Part shown: positions 8,708 through 18,026 of the stretch, in pieces
Layout of the letters: every line of letters starts with the position of its first letter
How positions within the stretch are numbered: the first letter of the stretch is position 1
NCBI RefSeq assembly: GCF_030815955.1
Contig: NZ_JAUSXK010000001.1
Span: forward strand, 3,534,001-3,598,000
Reading direction: 5' to 3'
DNA length: 64,000 nucleotides
Source of the DNA: Microbacterium murale
GTDB taxonomy: Bacteria; Actinomycetota; Actinomycetes; Actinomycetales; Microbacteriaceae
Notes under the pieces: model-generated
Database searches by the model: none
Seen by the model: the letters and a program-made list of their open reading frames with translations, nothing else
What the model was told of the DNA's origin: nothing
Position numbers and translations under genes: made by a program

Positions 8708-10144
8708 ATGGCCATCACAACGAGTTTCTCACTTCCCGGCTACAACTGGCGAAAGAGCAAACGCTCCTGGGACAAGCACACCTGGCTGTATGTGTCGGTC
8801 CTCATCGCCGTCGTGCTGGGAGCCGCGGTCGGATTGCTCCTGCCGGAATTCGCACAGAGTCTTGAGCCGCTCGGCAAGGGCTTCGTCTCGCTGATCAAGA
8901 TGATGATCGCCCCCATCATCTTCTGCACGATCGTGGTGGGTGTCGGATCGATCGCGAAGGCGGCGACGGTCGGGAAGATCGGCGGCCTCGCGCTGCTGTA
9001 CTTCATGCTGATGTCGACATTCGCCCTGGCCCTCGGCCTGGTCGTCGGAAACATCATCCACCCCGGAACGGGTCTCGACATGGCCGGCGCCTCGTACGAC
9101 GCGACGACCACAGAGGCGAAGACGACTCAGGACTTCATCCTCGGGATCATCCCCACCACGTTCTTCTCGGCCTTCACCGGCGAGAGCGTGCTGCAGGTGC
9201 TCTTCATCGCCCTGCTGGTCGGATTCACCGTGCAGGGGCTCGGCGAGAAGGGTGCGCCGATCATGGGCTTCGTGAAGCACCTGCAGGTCCTGGTGTTCCG
9301 CATCCTCGGCATGATCCTCTGGCTCGCGCCGATCGGCGCGTTCGGTGCGATCGCCGCAGTCGTCGGAAAGACGGGCATCTCCGCGATCTGGGGGCTGGGG
9401 CTGCTGATGGTCGCGTTCTACATCACGTGCATCGTGTTCATCATCGGAGTGCTCGGCACGCTGCTGTACTTCGTCACGCGCCTGAACATCTTCCAGCTCA
9501 TCAAATACCTCGCGCGTGAGTACCTGCTCATCGTCGGCACGTCGTCCTCCGAGTCGGCACTTCCCCGACTCATCGCGAAGATGGAGCACATCGGTGTGTC
9601 CAAGCCGGTCGTCGGAATCACGGTTCCCACGGGATACTCGTTCAATCTCGACGGGACGGCGATCTATCTCACGATGGCCTCGCTGTTCATCGCGGCGGGC
9701 ATGGGCCAGCCGATGGCGATAGGCGAGCAGATCGGGCTGCTCGTGTTCATGATCATCGCGAGCAAGGGAGCGGCCGGTGTCACCGGTGCGGGGCTCGCCA
9801 CACTGGCCGGAGGCCTGCAGGCGTATCGCCCTGACCTCGTCGACGGGGTCGGCGTGATCGTGGGAATCGACCGCTTCATGTCGGAGGGACGTGCGCTCAC
9901 GAACTTCACCGGGAACGCTGTCGCGACCCTGCTCATCGGCACCTGGACCAAACAGTTCGATCCCGCTCGGGCGCGGCGCGTCCTCAGCGGTGCGCAGCCC
10001 TTCGACGAGTCCATGCTCGACGGTGCGGCTCATGATGGGATGTCCACCGCGACGGATGCTGTCGACACCCAAGGCTTGGAAGAAGCAGCCGTCGCAGAGC
10101 TGGGAGCGAAGCAGGCGCGCGCCCGGGCACGGGCTCAGCGCTGA
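8708..10144 (+). CDS. dctA: C4-dicarboxylate:cation symporter DctA (DAACS family)
   Basis: 478-aa sodium- or proton-coupled symporter for succinate, fumarate and malate. Family hallmarks are the serine-rich motif GTSSSESALPRL, then VPTGYSFNLDGTAIYLTMA and the substrate-site region GRALTNFTGNAVATL. About eight membrane helices plus re-entrant loops. A strong ribosome site (CGGAGG) precedes the ATG. It is divergent from the DcuSR/CitAB-like pair and ends at a strong hairpin terminator shared with the convergent DUF5302 gene. Confidence 0.93.
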   Translation: MAITTSFSLPGYNWRKSKRSWDKHTWLYVSVLIAVVLGAAVGLLLPEFAQSLEPLGKGFVSLIKMMIAPIIFCTIVVGVGSIAKAATVGKIGGLALLYFMLMSTFALALGLVVGNIIHPGTGLDMAGASYDATTTEAKTTQDFILGIIPTTFFSAFTGESVLQVLFIALLVGFTVQGLGEKGAPIMGFVKHLQVLVFRILGMILWLAPIGAFGAIAAVVGKTGISAIWGLGLLMVAFYITCIVFIIGVLGTLLYFVTRLNIFQLIKYLAREYLLIVGTSSSESALPRLIAKMEHIGVSKPVVGITVPTGYSFNLDGTAIYLTMASLFIAAGMGQPMAIGEQIGLLVFMIIASKGAAGVTGAGLATLAGGLQAYRPDLVDGVGVIVGIDRFMSEGRALTNFTGNAVATLLIGTWTKQFDPARARRVLSGAQPFDESMLDGAAHDGMSTATDAVDTQGLEEAAVAELGAKQARARARAQR

Positions 10145-10173
10145 GGCCGACTTCTCAGCAAAGGCGGAAGAGG

Positions 10174-10204
10174 AAGAGGGCCACCCTGATCGGGTGGCCC
10201 TCTT
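10174..10204. terminator. Bidirectional intrinsic terminator between dctA and DUF5302
   Basis: A perfect 13-bp stem, AAGAGGGCCACCC with GGGTGGCCCTCTT, around the 5-nt loop TGATC. It ends in T's on one strand and begins with A's on the other, so it can serve both convergent genes. Confidence 0.85.
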
Positions 10205-10209
10205 GGCGG

Positions 10210-10389
10210 TCATCCGCTCTTGCGTCGGAACTCACGTCGCGTCTGCGGCGCATTCGCCGCATGGACGGCGGAGTCGCCGTCCAGATGCGATTCACCGTCG
10301 CGGTGATGTGCGTTCTTCTTCTCGAGCGCTTCCTTGAACTTGCGCTTCATCTCCTCAGACGAGGAGGCTGCGCCTTCTTCGGTGCTCAT
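10210..10389 (-). CDS. Small DUF5302 protein (59 aa)
   Basis: Reads MSTEEGAASSSEEMKRKFKE, then a basic/acidic region with ALEKKNAHH and a C-terminal QTRREFRRKSG. This is the pattern of the small actinobacterial DUF5302 family: a charged helix built around KRKFKEALEKK. Function unknown. The ATG has the hexamer TAGGCT 6 nt upstream, so the mRNA is probably leaderless. The stop lies next to the dctA terminator. The product is charged and soluble with no signal or membrane segment. Confidence 0.8.
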   Translation of the reverse strand: MSTEEGAASSSEEMKRKFKEALEKKNAHHRDGESHLDGDSAVHAANAPQTRREFRRKSG

Positions 10390-10395
10390 GGTGCC

Positions 10396-10401
10396 AGCCT
10401 A
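10396..10401 (-). promoter_or_regulatory. -10 hexamer, leaderless promoter of DUF5302 gene
   Basis: TAGGCT, 6 nt before the ATG at 10389. Confidence 0.6.
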
Positions 10402-11019
10402 GTCGGACGGCACCCGCGCTGCGACAGGATTTCGTCGACGGGTGCGCCTGCGGATCAGCAGATCGATCAGAGCGCCGAGCCCGACCGCAGCGACCACCGA
10501 CACGAGAACGGACACGATGGGGGCGCCGGGAAGGATCGCTGCGAACAGGGCGCCGACTGCCGCTTGGTACGTCGCCCAGCCGGTGGCTGCGAGCGCGACC
10601 AGCCCCAGGTAACGCGCGATCGGAATGCGGGTCGCGCCGGCGACGAGGTTGATCGCGAGCCGTGCGAAGGGAATGAATCGTGCGGTGAACAGCACTACGG
10701 CCGTTCCCGCATCCAACCGCGCTCGTGCCCAACGCTGTGCCCGTTGCAGACGTTCCGAGCGCATCCAGCGCCATCGATCGACGCCCACCCAGCGCCCGAT
10801 CGCATAACAGAGCAGATCGCCACAGGCCGCAGCAGCGGCAGCGATCAGGATCACCGCCCACAGCGGCGGAGCGCCTGTCGACGTCGACAGGGCACCCAGC
10901 GCAGTCACGGCGATCTCGCCGGGAATGATCACGAAGAACGCGTCGCCGAAGACGAGCAGAGCCATCACGGCGAGGGCCCATGGCCCGGTCACCGCATCCG
11001 TCAGAACGTCCGGAATCAC
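10399..11019 (-). CDS. DedA/VTT family membrane protein
   Basis: 206-aa membrane protein of the DedA (SNARE-associated/VTT) family. Visible are the E-containing re-entrant segment FGDAFFVIIPGEIAVTALGA, the FTARFIPFARLAINLVAGA segment carrying the family's conserved Arg and Pro, and about five hydrophobic helices. Family members are implicated in lipid scrambling and membrane homeostasis. GTG at 11019 is chosen because the upstream in-frame residues look non-coding and would run into the divergent glycosyltransferase. The C-terminus is strongly basic. Confidence 0.85.
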   Translation of the reverse strand: MIPDVLTDAVTGPWALAVMALLVFGDAFFVIIPGEIAVTALGALSTSTGAPPLWAVILIAAAAAACGDLLCYAIGRWVGVDRWRWMRSERLQRAQRWARARLDAGTAVVLFTARFIPFARLAINLVAGATRIPIARYLGLVALAATGWATYQAAVGALFAAILPGAPIVSVLVSVVAAVGLGALIDLLIRRRTRRRNPVAARVPSD

Positions 11020-11158
11020 GTTGCCACTCTGACGGGCGAAGGTGAACGGGAACCGAATCGGGGACAGCCGGTGAAGGACAGCCGTGCAACAGGTGAACAC
11101 TCGGCTGCAGCGCTCGCCGGTGTCAGATGGGCACGTTTCTCGGAGCCATCCTGAGATC

Positions 11159-13099
11159 GTGAGAGTCGCAATCGTGACCGAGTCATTCCTGCCGCACATG
11201 AACGGCGTGACAGGATCTGTACTGCAGATCCTGCGCCACCTCGAGCGCACGGGCCATGAGGCTCATGTGATCGCCCCGGATGCCGTCGGCATCCCCTCCC
11301 AGGTTCATGGCGCACGGATCGAGCCCGTCGCAAGTCTGGCGTTGCCCGGCTACCGGAACGTCAGGGTCGGCGCCGCCACCACCCACCGCGTCGCAGCATC
11401 CTTGTCGCACTTCCGACCGGACGTGGTGCATCTGGCTTCGCCGTTCGCGTTGGGATGGCGCGGGGTACTGGCGGCATCGGGCACAGGGGTCCCCTCTGTC
11501 GCCGCGTATCAGACCGACATCGCGGCCTACACCGAGCGCTATCGGCTCGCTGCTACCACGACGTTCGCTCGGAATCACATCGTCCGACTGCACCGCCGCG
11601 CGAACCTCACTCTCGCGCCTTCGAGCGAGTCGGAACGTCAGCTGACCGAGCTCGGCGTCGACCGCATCCGTCGCTGGGGACGCGGGGTGGATGCCGAGCG
11701 CTTCCACCCTTCGCGTCGTGACGAGCAATGGCAGCGGCGCACGGGCGAAGAGGTCATCGTCGGCTACGTCGGCAGGCTCGCCGCCGAGAAGCAGGTGGAG
11801 GATCTCGCCGTGCTGCAGCAGGTGCCAGGCGTGCGCCTCGTGATCGTGGGTGACGGGCCGTCGAAAGCCCGACTTCAGATGATGTTGCCGGATGCGTCGT
11901 TCCTCGGACACCTCGACGGCGACGCGCTCGCGACGGCCATGGCATCGTTCGACATCTTCGTGCACCCGGGCGAGAGCGAGACCTTCGGGCAGACGCTGCA
12001 GGAGGCACACGCGAGCGGAGTGCCGATCGTCGCGACGGGACGCGGGGGACCGCTCGATCTGGTTCGGATGGGCATCGATGGATGGCTGTACCGGCCAGGC
12101 GACCTGGCTGACCTTCGTATGCGCGTGGCGGACCTGGTCGGTGACGGTCGCAAACGTCGTGCCTTCGGGGTCGCCGGTCGTGCCGCGGTCGAGGGTCGCA
12201 GCTGGCAGGCAGTGTGCGATCAGCTGGTCGGGCACTTCGAGGAGGCGCGCGAGCTGCACGATGTCGACCAGCAGTTGCGGAGCGCTCGCATCCGCCGACC
12301 TGAACCTGCGATTCCGGTGTCAGGGCGACGCTGGCAGCGCTATGTCGCGCTGGGCGACTCGTTGACCGAAGGACTGTGCGATCCGGCACCAGATGGCGCG
12401 CTTCGCGGCTGGGCCGATCGTCTCGCGCTGCTGCTGGCCGCGCGTGGCGGCCTCCATTATGCCAACCTCGCCGTCCGGTCCAGAAGAGTCCGTGACGTGT
12501 GCGGGGAACAGCTCACCAGGGCTCGAGAGTTGCGGCCGGATCTCGTGTCGATCCTGATCGGCGCGAACGACCTCGTGAAGTCTCACGTCGATGTCGCCTC
12601 GCTCGCCGCACAGGTCGAGCAGGTCGTGCGCACCCTGCGTGAGGACGGGGCGGACGTGCTCCTCGTCACACCGTTCCTGCCGGATCGTCGGGCGGCACGA
12701 CTGTTCACGGCCCGATTCGCGGACTTCTCCAGCCGACTGGCTGCGATAGCAGAGCGCACAGGGGCGATGCTGCTCGACACCGATCTGCACCCGGTGCTGT
12801 CGTCCAGGCCGAACTGGGGAGAGGACCTCGTGCACCTCAGCAGCCGGGGGCACCGTTTCCTGGCTTATCGGGCGGGTGAGATGCTCGGCGTACCGCACGC
12901 GGAGACACTCGGTGCTCTGGATCAGGTGCTGCACGATGTGGATGCCACGACCCGTGCCGCATGGTGGCAGCAGCATGCTCTGCCATGGGTGTGGCGCAGA
13001 CTTCGGGGCCGCGTGGCGGGCGATGGTCGGGTCGCCAAGCACGACGACTACGTCTATATCGGCCGTTCGTCGGCCATGCGGAGCGTCGAAGTCGGCTGA
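11159..13099 (+). CDS. Fusion: GT4 glycosyltransferase + SGNH/GDSL hydrolase
   Basis: 646 aa in one open frame. Residues 1-380 form a GT-B glycosyltransferase of the GT4 type resembling PimB/MgtA-like mannosyltransferases: N-terminal VAIVTESFLPHMNGV, then VGYVGRLAAEKQVEDL and the donor-site HPGESETFGQTLQEAHASGVP. From about residue 393 an SGNH esterase begins: GDSLTEG with nucleophile Ser401, block III GANDL, and catalytic Asp556/His559 in DLVHLSSRGH. The two enzymes are more usually separate genes. The GT probably acts on a lipid-linked glycan and the esterase may remove acyl groups, but no substrate is shown. GTG 11159 is the start; the upstream region is shared with the divergent DedA gene. 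Confidence 0.85.
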   Translation: MRVAIVTESFLPHMNGVTGSVLQILRHLERTGHEAHVIAPDAVGIPSQVHGARIEPVASLALPGYRNVRVGAATTHRVAASLSHFRPDVVHLASPFALGWRGVLAASGTGVPSVAAYQTDIAAYTERYRLAATTTFARNHIVRLHRRANLTLAPSSESERQLTELGVDRIRRWGRGVDAERFHPSRRDEQWQRRTGEEVIVGYVGRLAAEKQVEDLAVLQQVPGVRLVIVGDGPSKARLQMMLPDASFLGHLDGDALATAMASFDIFVHPGESETFGQTLQEAHASGVPIVATGRGGPLDLVRMGIDGWLYRPGDLADLRMRVADLVGDGRKRRAFGVAGRAAVEGRSWQAVCDQLVGHFEEARELHDVDQQLRSARIRRPEPAIPVSGRRWQRYVALGDSLTEGLCDPAPDGALRGWADRLALLLAARGGLHYANLAVRSRRVRDVCGEQLTRARELRPDLVSILIGANDLVKSHVDVASLAAQVEQVVRTLREDGADVLLVTPFLPDRRAARLFTARFADFSSRLAAIAERTGAMLLDTDLHPVLSSRPNWGEDLVHLSSRGHRFLAYRAGEMLGVPHAETLGALDQVLHDVDATTRAAWWQQHALPWVWRRLRGRVAGDGRVAKHDDYVYIGRSSAMRSVEVG

Positions 13100-13166
13100 T
13101 GCGCCCAGGTCATCCGTGGAATCCGCATGCGCTGGTAGGCTGGCAAAGGACTGCTGTGTGCAGTTC

Positions 13167-13197
13167 GCGCGCCGTATTGTGCGCGCTGACGTATGAT
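13167..13197 (+). promoter_or_regulatory. Possible pnp promoter and GC hairpin
   Basis: GCGCGC at 13167-13172 and 13181-13186 can form a hairpin. TATGAT at 13192-13197 resembles a -10 hexamer about 50 nt before the TTG start; no clear -35 is seen. If transcription starts further upstream, the hairpin would sit in the pnp leader. Confidence 0.35.
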
Positions 13198-13246
13198 CTC
13201 GCCCGTCACACGGACGGACGAGTCTAAACAAAGAAGGAGAGACCTC

Positions 13247-15541
13247 TTGGAAGGTCCTGAAATCACTGCCGCCGAGGCCGTTCTTGACAACGGCCGCTTC
13301 GGCACCCGCACCATCCGCTTCGAAACCGGCCGCCTCGCTCAGCAGGCGCAGGGTTCGGTTGCGGCCTACCTCGACGGAGAGACCATGATTCTCTCCGCCA
13401 CCAGCGCGGGCAAGCACCCGCGTGAAGGATTCGACTTCTTCCCGCTGACCGTCGACGTCGAAGAGCGTTCATACGCAGCAGGCAAGATCCCCGGCTCGTT
13501 CTTCCGTCGCGAGGGTCGTCCCTCGACAGAGGCCATCCTGGTCTGCCGTCTGATCGACCGCCCGCTGCGTCCGTCGTTCGTCGACGGCCTCCGCAACGAG
13601 GTCCAGGTCGTCATCACCGTTCTGTCGATCGCTCCGGGCGAGTACTACGACGCTCTGGCGATCAACGCGGCGTCCGCGTCGACCCAGATCTCGGGTCTGC
13701 CGTTCTCCGGTCCTATCGCCGGTGTGCGCCTCGCGCTCATCCCCGGCCAGGGCGAGAACGCCGACCAGTGGGTCGCGTTCCCGAACCAGGCCCAGGTCGA
13801 AGAAGCCGTGTTCGACCTGATCGTCGCCGGTCGCGTCGTCAAGAAGTCCGACGGCTCCGAAGACGTCGCGATCATGATGGTCGAGGCTGAGGCAACCGAG
13901 AACAGCTGGAACCTCATCAAGGGCGGCGCTGTCAAGCCGAACGAAGAGGTCGTCGCAGGCGGCCTCGAGGCTGCCAAGCCGTTCCTGAAGCAGCTCGTCG
14001 AGGCGCAGGCCGAGATGGCCTCGCACTCCTCGAAGGCTCCTGGCGTGTACCCCGTCTTCCCGGCGTACGAGCAGGGAACCTACGACTTCATCGCCGCATC
14101 CGCGACGGCTGATCTCGAGAAGGTGTACCTGATCGCTGACAAGATCGAGCGACAGACCGCCGATGACGAGGTCAAGGACCGCGTCAAGGCCGAGGTCGCA
14201 GCGGCCGTGGAGGCTGGAACGCTTCCCGCTTCCGCCGCCGGCGAGGTCTCGGGCGCCTACAAGTCGCTGACGAAGAAGATCGTCCGCGGTCGCGTGCTGT
14301 CCGAGGGCGTCCGCATGGACGGTCGTGGCCTGGCTGACATCCGCCCGCTGGACGCCGAGGTGCAGGTCATCCCGCGCGTTCACGGTTCGGCGATCTTCCA
14401 GCGCGGCGAGACCCAGATCATGGGTGTCACCACGTTGAACATGCTCAAGATGGAGCAGCAGATCGACTCGCTGTCCCCGACGACGAGCAAGCGCTACATG
14501 CACCACTACAACTTCCCGCCCTACTCGACCGGTGAGACCGGACGCGTAGGTTCGCCGAAGCGTCGTGAGATCGGGCACGGCTTCCTTGCCGAGCGCGCGC
14601 TCGCGCCTGTGCTGCCCAGCCGCGAAGAGTTCCCCTACGCGATCCGCCAGGTGTCCGAGGCTCTCGGCTCCAACGGTTCGACGTCGATGGGCTCCGTCTG
14701 CGCTTCGACCCTGTCGCTGCTGAACGCGGGTGTGCCGTTGCGCGCAGCCGTCGCCGGCATCGCCATGGGACTCGTCTCCGACGAGGTCGACGGCCAGACG
14801 CGTTACGCGGCGCTGACCGACATCCTCGGTGCGGAAGACGCACTCGGCGACATGGACTTCAAGGTCGCGGGTACCAGCGAGTTCATCACGGCGATCCAGC
14901 TCGACACGAAGCTCGACGGACTCCCGTCCGACGTTCTCACGGGCGCGCTGACCCAGGCTCGCGATGCGCGCCTGACGATCCTCGGTGTGCTGAACGCAGC
15001 GATCGATGCGCCTGACGAGATGGCGCCGACGGCGCCCCGCGTCATCAGCGTGCAGATCCCGGTCGACAAGATCGGCGAGCTGATCGGCCCGAAGGGCAAG
15101 ACGATCAACGCGATCCAGGACGAGACGGGCGCTCAGATCTCCATCGAGGAGGACGGCACCGTCTACATCGGTGCTACCGACGGTCCTTCGGCCGAGGCCG
15201 CTCGTGCGCAGGTGAACGCGATCGCCAACCCCACCAACCCTGAGGTCGGCGAGCAGTTCCTCGGCACGGTCGTGAAGATCGCGTCGTTCGGCGCGTTCAT
15301 CTCGCTCCTGCCCGGCAAGGACGGACTGCTGCACGTCACCGAGGTGCGCAAGCTCGCCGGTGGTAAGCGTGTGGAGAACGTCGATGACGTGCTCTCCGTC
15401 GGCCAGAAGATCCTCGTGAAGATCACGAAGATCGACGACCGCGGCAAGCTGTCGCTCGAGCCCGTCCTCGATGACGCTTCTGCTGCCGAGGCTGCTCCTG
15501 TGGCTGAGGCCGCGCCAGAGGCGGAGACCGCCGAGGCGTAA
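13247..15541 (+). CDS. pnp: Polyribonucleotide nucleotidyltransferase (PNPase)
   Basis: Phosphorolytic 3'-5' exoribonuclease and RNA tailing enzyme of the degradosome, 764 aa. It has two RNase PH-type domains separated by a helical domain, a KH domain ([18 protein letters not shown]), and a C-terminal S1 domain ([20 protein letters not shown]) followed by an Ala/Glu-rich tail. The start is TTG 13247 ([12 protein letters not shown]), supported by AAGGAG 8 nt upstream; the in-frame ATG at 13193 gives an unlikely N-terminus. Unlike in many genomes, rpsO does not precede it here. Confidence 0.96.
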   Translation: MEGPEITAAEAVLDNGRFGTRTIRFETGRLAQQAQGSVAAYLDGETMILSATSAGKHPREGFDFFPLTVDVEERSYAAGKIPGSFFRREGRPSTEAILVCRLIDRPLRPSFVDGLRNEVQVVITVLSIAPGEYYDALAINAASASTQISGLPFSGPIAGVRLALIPGQGENADQWVAFPNQAQVEEAVFDLIVAGRVVKKSDGSEDVAIMMVEAEATENSWNLIKGGAVKPNEEVVAGGLEAAKPFLKQLVEAQAEMASHSSKAPGVYPVFPAYEQGTYDFIAASATADLEKVYLIADKIERQTADDEVKDRVKAEVAAAVEAGTLPASAAGEVSGAYKSLTKKIVRGRVLSEGVRMDGRGLADIRPLDAEVQVIPRVHGSAIFQRGETQIMGVTTLNMLKMEQQIDSLSPTTSKRYMHHYNFPPYSTGETGRVGSPKRREIGHGFLAERALAPVLPSREEFPYAIRQVSEALGSNGSTSMGSVCASTLSLLNAGVPLRAAVAGIAMGLVSDEVDGQTRYAALTDILGAEDALGDMDFKVAGTSEFITAIQLDTKLDGLPSDVLTGALTQARDARLTILGVLNAAIDAPDEMAPTAPRVISVQIPVDKIGELIGPKGKTINAIQDETGAQISIEEDGTVYIGATDGPSAEAARAQVNAIANPTNPEVGEQFLGTVVKIASFGAFISLLPGKDGLLHVTEVRKLAGGKRVENVDDVLSVGQKILVKITKIDDRGKLSLEPVLDDASAAEAAPVAEAAPEAETAEA

Positions 15542-15553
15542 GCCAGACCAGGC

Positions 15554-15597
15554 AGGCCTGGATTCTGCTCCTCTGGGGCGGAATCCAGGCCTTCTTC
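15554..15597 (+). terminator. Intrinsic terminator of pnp
   Basis: A 12-bp stem AGGCCTGGATTC / GAATCCAGGCCT, extended inside by GCTCC/GGGGC, followed by TCTTCGT, 13 nt after the pnp stop. Confidence 0.85.
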
Positions 15598-15629
15598 GTA
15601 TCTGATGTGACCGAAACGTTATGCAAAGT

Positions 15630-15649
15630 TTGCCGGGTGTTACCGGCAA
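15630..15649. repeat. Inverted repeat upstream of aldo/keto reductase
   Basis: TTGCCGG (15630-15636) and CCGGCAA (15643-15649), perfect 7-bp arms with a 6-nt spacer, about 107 bp before the reductase ATG. Could be an operator or a leader hairpin; no assigned regulator. Confidence 0.45.
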
Positions 15650-15755
15650 TGGTCAGAGTTGTCTCCGTCGTCGCTTACTCTCGAAATACGCACCGGGGGG
15701 TGCACACGGATCACGCAAGTCGTTGTCAGAGGACATGTGCGGGGGTGGATGAAGG

Positions 15756-16785
15756 ATGCGACCGTTCAACGCAGGCGCTGTCGAACAGCAGGCGAGCCCG
15801 CAGGAGCGGTCTCTTGTGCATCCGTCCGCACCGATCCCCGTCGTCGGACCAGGAGTGGGCGAGACCATCCGTGTCACGCTCGGCGAGACGGGGCTGGAGA
15901 CGTTCCCGCTCATGCTGGGGGCAGCGGAGTTCGGCTGGAACGTCGACCTCGAGACCAGCCACGCGATCCTTGACCGCTATATCGAGTTCGGCGGCAACGC
16001 GATCCACACCGCGGATGGCTTCTCCGGCGGCCGGAGCGAGCACATCATCGGGCAGTGGCTGCGCTCGCGCGGCCACAGGGACCGCACGCTGCTGAGCGTG
16101 CGCATCGGTTCGCACGCCGACAATCCGGGTCTCGGATCGGTGAACCTGGTGCGCGCTGTCGAGGGTTCCCTCAACCGGCTCGGGGTGGAGCGTATCGACG
16201 TCCTGTATCTCGATGCGACGCTCGATCAGTCGACCAATCTGGAAGACACCCTGGCCACGGTCGAATGGCTGCGTGACGCGGGCAAGATCCGAGCCATCGG
16301 CGCCTTCGGGTTCACTCCTGAGCGTCTGGTCGAGGCACGCATCCTCGCGGCCGCGGGCTATCCGCGCTTCGAGGTGCTCGATGAGCCCTACAACCTGATC
16401 CGACGGCAGACCTTCGAGGGTGACCTGCGTCTGGTCGCCGGCGCACAGAGCCTCGCCGTCACGCCTTCCCACGCGCTTGAACACGGCTTTCTCTCGCGGC
16501 CGGCACCGCAGCAAGGCGCTGATGTCTCAGGGCGTGCGTGGAGAGCAACTGCGCGGACATCTGAATCGCCGAGGCATCCGCATCCTTCGCGCGCTCGACC
16601 AGGTGGCGACCGAGATCGCCGCACCCGTTGCGGCTGTGTCCATCGCCTGGCTGCTCGCTCAGCGCACGATCGCCGCGCCCATCGTCAACACGTTCGCGAC
16701 GCACCACGTCGAGGAACTCATGCAGGGTGCCGGGATCTCACTTTCGCGCACGCAGGTCGCTGAACTCACCCGAGCCGGAAACTGA
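15756..16785 (+). pseudogene. Aldo/keto reductase family gene, frameshifted
   Basis: The N-terminal two thirds (ETGLETFPLMLGAAEFGWNVD; HTADGFSGGRSE; YLDATLDQSTNLEDTL) are a clear aldo/keto reductase barrel. At about 16490-16505 the family sequence leaves this frame and resumes in the +1 frame as ALMSQGVRGEQLRGHLNRRG, running to IAWLLAQRTIAAPIVNTF and a stop at 16785. Total length is 3n+1, so one extra base is the simplest reading. If corrected the protein is about 342 aa. Whether it is a real mutation or a sequencing error cannot be told here. The substrate is unknown. Confidence 0.8.
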
Positions 16786-16875
16786 TTCACGTCGGTTCGT
16801 AACCGCTTGTCACAGGGGTGACATAGGGTGGAAGGACGCCTGGGCGAAAGCCGACGACGATGAAGCGAGTGGGTT

Positions 16876-17478
16876 GTGACGCATTACCTCTACCTGGTCA
16901 GACACGGTGAACAGCAGGACGCGGAACACGGACTCGATGACGGCCCCCTCTCGCCGCGGGGCGTGCGTCAGGCGGAATTGATCGCCGACAGGCTGTCAGG
17001 GCTTCCGTTGGACGCTGTCTGGCACTCTCCGCTGATCCGCGCGACCGAGACGGCTCGCACGATCGCTGAGCGGTTGCCCGCAGTGACACCGAAGCCCTCT
17101 GCATTGCTCTTCGACTGCGTGCCGACAGGCATGACAGAGGAGACGCCTGCGGCCTACGAGCCGTTCTTCGGTTCCGTGACGGATGCCGAGATCGAGGCGG
17201 GCAGCGCGCAGATGGCGGATGCCGTGAACGAGTTCCTCGTCCGCAAACAGGGTGACGTGCATGAGGTGCTCATCACACACAACTTCGTCATCTCGTGGTT
17301 CATCCGCGAAGTGCTCGGTGCCCCCGCGTGGCGGTGGATGACCATGAATCAGGCGAATGGCGGGCTCAGCATCATCGCCCAGAAGCAGGGGCGTCCATGG
17401 ACGATGCTCACCCACAACGATCTCGCGCATCTCCCGGTCGAGCTGCGAACCGGCCTGCCCGACGCCATGCCGGTGTGA
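16876..17478 (+). CDS. Histidine phosphatase superfamily protein
   Basis: 200 aa with the phospho-histidine motif LVRHGEQ near the N-terminus and the second catalytic His in EVLITHNFVISW. This is the phosphoglycerate-mutase-like fold with broad phosphatase members. The WHSPLIRATETARTIAE segment is also typical. It starts with GTG (VTHYLYLVRHG). No operon partner reveals the substrate. Confidence 0.9.
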   Translation: MTHYLYLVRHGEQQDAEHGLDDGPLSPRGVRQAELIADRLSGLPLDAVWHSPLIRATETARTIAERLPAVTPKPSALLFDCVPTGMTEETPAAYEPFFGSVTDAEIEAGSAQMADAVNEFLVRKQGDVHEVLITHNFVISWFIREVLGAPAWRWMTMNQANGGLSIIAQKQGRPWTMLTHNDLAHLPVELRTGLPDAMPV

Positions 17479-17491
17479 GCGGCGCCGCGTC

Positions 17492-17956
17492 TCAGAGCAT
17501 CTTGCGGTACCAGCGCGTCGCGTTCCTGTTGTCGTTGTAGGCCTCGATCTGCTCGAAGCCGCTGCGTGTGTAGAGCGCGCCTGCGGCCTCGAGCGTGTGG
17601 TGGGTGTCGAGTACGAGCTCGGCCGCATCCCAGTCGCGGGCCCGGCGCTCAAGCTCTTCGAGGATCGCGCGTCCCCAGCCTTGACCGCGGGTCACGGGCT
17701 TGAGGAACAGGTGCTTGACCTCGTAACGGATGCCGGCGTCGCTGTCTTCGAGACGCCGAATGCCGCCGCAGCCGATCGGTGCGCCCTCCGGGCCGGCGAG
17801 CAGGAACACGCCGGCCGGGCTTTCGAACGCCGTGGGATCAGGGAACATGGTGGTGTATGCGCCCCCGGGGAACTCTTCGGCGCGCAGTGCGAAGTACTCG
17901 GCGAGGATCGCGTGGGATTCAGAGGTCGCAGGGGACGATGGGCGCAACTCGAGCAT
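17492..17956 (-). CDS. GNAT family N-acetyltransferase
   Basis: 154 aa with the acetyl-CoA-binding motif A (VKHLFLKPVTRGQGWGRAILEELERRA; the key pattern is RGQGWG) and a C-terminal LYTRSGFEQIEAYNDN. The acceptor substrate is unknown. The start at 17956 has TAGCGT 7 nt upstream. It is divergent from dapB, whose own -10 hexamer lies 46 bp away. Confidence 0.87.
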   Translation of the reverse strand: MLELRPSSPATSESHAILAEYFALRAEEFPGGAYTTMFPDPTAFESPAGVFLLAGPEGAPIGCGGIRRLEDSDAGIRYEVKHLFLKPVTRGQGWGRAILEELERRARDWDAAELVLDTHHTLEAAGALYTRSGFEQIEAYNDNRNATRWYRKML

Positions 17957-17963
17957 GCTCTCA

Positions 17964-17969
17964 ACGCTA
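17964..17969 (-). promoter_or_regulatory. -10 hexamer, leaderless promoter of GNAT gene
   Basis: TAGCGT, 7 nt before the ATG at 17956. Confidence 0.55.
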
Positions 17970-18014
17970 CTCGCCGCGCCGGGCCCACCGGTCACAGGGC
18001 GACCAGCCGCTGAA

Positions 18015-18020
18015 TAGACT
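18015..18020 (+). promoter_or_regulatory. -10 hexamer, leaderless promoter of dapB
   Basis: TAGACT, 6 nt before the dapB ATG. Confidence 0.65.
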
Positions 18021-18026
18021 GGATGC

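Noticed and set aside
8729..10213. 494-aa open frame antisense to dctA
   Set aside because: Low-complexity shadow with no motif.
13469..15649. 726-aa open frame antisense to pnp
   Set aside because: A shadow of the coding bias of pnp; its translation is Arg/Asp/Val-rich with no family signature, and pnp is unmistakable.
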